Made by a program: the position numbers and the translations under genes. A stretch of DNA of 6,182 nt from Spirochaetaceae bacterium (GTDB lineage: Bacteria; Spirochaetota; Spirochaetia; Treponematales; Breznakiellaceae). Shown in pieces: positions 6,000-6,182 of this stretch. Numbering within the stretch: position 1 is the stretch's first letter; each line of letters starts with the position of its first letter. The notes beneath the pieces are model-generated. The model was not told the DNA's origin. It ran no database searches and worked only from the letters and a program-made list of their open reading frames with translations. The stretch spans positions 1 to 6,182 of the forward strand of contig JAIRSS010000149.1 of the NCBI GenBank assembly GCA_031255315.1, in the 5' to 3' direction.

Positions 6000-6182
6000 G
6001 TAGTTCCGCGCAAAGCTGTCATCCGTTATCAGTATTCCGATAAGCCGGTCCTTCAACACCCCCACCGCGTGATTCACGTTCGCCCGGTATTCATACTTCC
6101 TTTTTTCCGTTTTCCCCTCCGGCAGCTTTTCATTCGCTTCCCTCAGTCCGCCAGCCGGCATGTTCGACGCCGTCATCATCGC
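5874..6182 (-). CDS. C-terminal part of an IS4-like transposase (start outside window)
   Basis: The minus-strand frame is open to the right edge and ends at TGA 5876-5874, giving 102 codons in the window. An ATG occurs at 6179, but the preceding codon is also in frame and no ribosome binding site can be seen, so the gene probably begins outside the window. The segment KRKYEYRANVNHAVGVLKDRLIGIL, a helical stretch with SEIRRRVAPVRPNR, and a basic tail ending HFYHNHKSNC resemble the C-terminus of DDE transposases of the IS4 group, in which basic His/Asn/Lys-rich tails of this kind occur. The catalytic domain would lie outside the window. The exact family is from memory and uncertain. Whether the copy is intact cannot be judged. 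Confidence 0.55.
   Translation of the reverse strand, partial: AMMTASNMPAGGLREANEKLPEGKTEKRKYEYRANVNHAVGVLKDRLIGILITDDSFARNYLYRELVSEIRRRVAPVRPNREAARKEYLKKPHFYHNHKSNC

Overview
The window most resembles chromosomal DNA from a spirochaete, probably a gut- or host-associated Treponema. Three features suggest this by family resemblance from memory; no search was run. They are a membrane-anchored giant coiled-coil protein resembling the spirochaetal 'SpiroCoCo' group, a lipoprotein ending in BspA-type (LRR_5) leucine-rich repeats preceded by a Treponema-style beta domain, and a high load of decayed insertion sequences. GC content looks close to 50%.

Layout. Positions 1-2424 hold a two-gene minus-strand operon: a HAD-family phosphatase-like gene (1699-2424) followed, with a 4-base ATGA overlap, by a long coiled-coil gene that runs off the left edge (1-1702). 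The coiled-coil gene has no stop in the window. Positions 2496-about 3300 hold a plus-strand IS630-family transposase relic with two internal deletions, frameshifts, a lost catalytic Asp, a stop codon and a roughly 140-bp structured insertion in its helix-turn-helix region. A strong nested palindrome lies at 3314-3400. A minus-strand lipoprotein gene (3429-4952) follows, with an acidic repeat stalk and surface leucine-rich repeats. Positions 4966-5873 look like degraded or non-coding DNA with no recognisable gene. The right edge (5874-6182, minus) holds the C-terminal part of an IS4-like transposase that continues past the window.

How the genes work together. The HAD gene and the coiled-coil gene are probably co-transcribed and translationally coupled, but nothing in their sequences links their functions. 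The lipoprotein stands alone with its own strong ribosome binding site and is probably an adhesin-like surface protein. The space between these genes is an insertion-sequence graveyard. I see no CRISPR array, defence operon or other new multi-gene system. The most unusual material is the set of nested palindromic elements in and next to the dead IS630 copy, and the 11-residue coiled-coil periodicity of the first protein.
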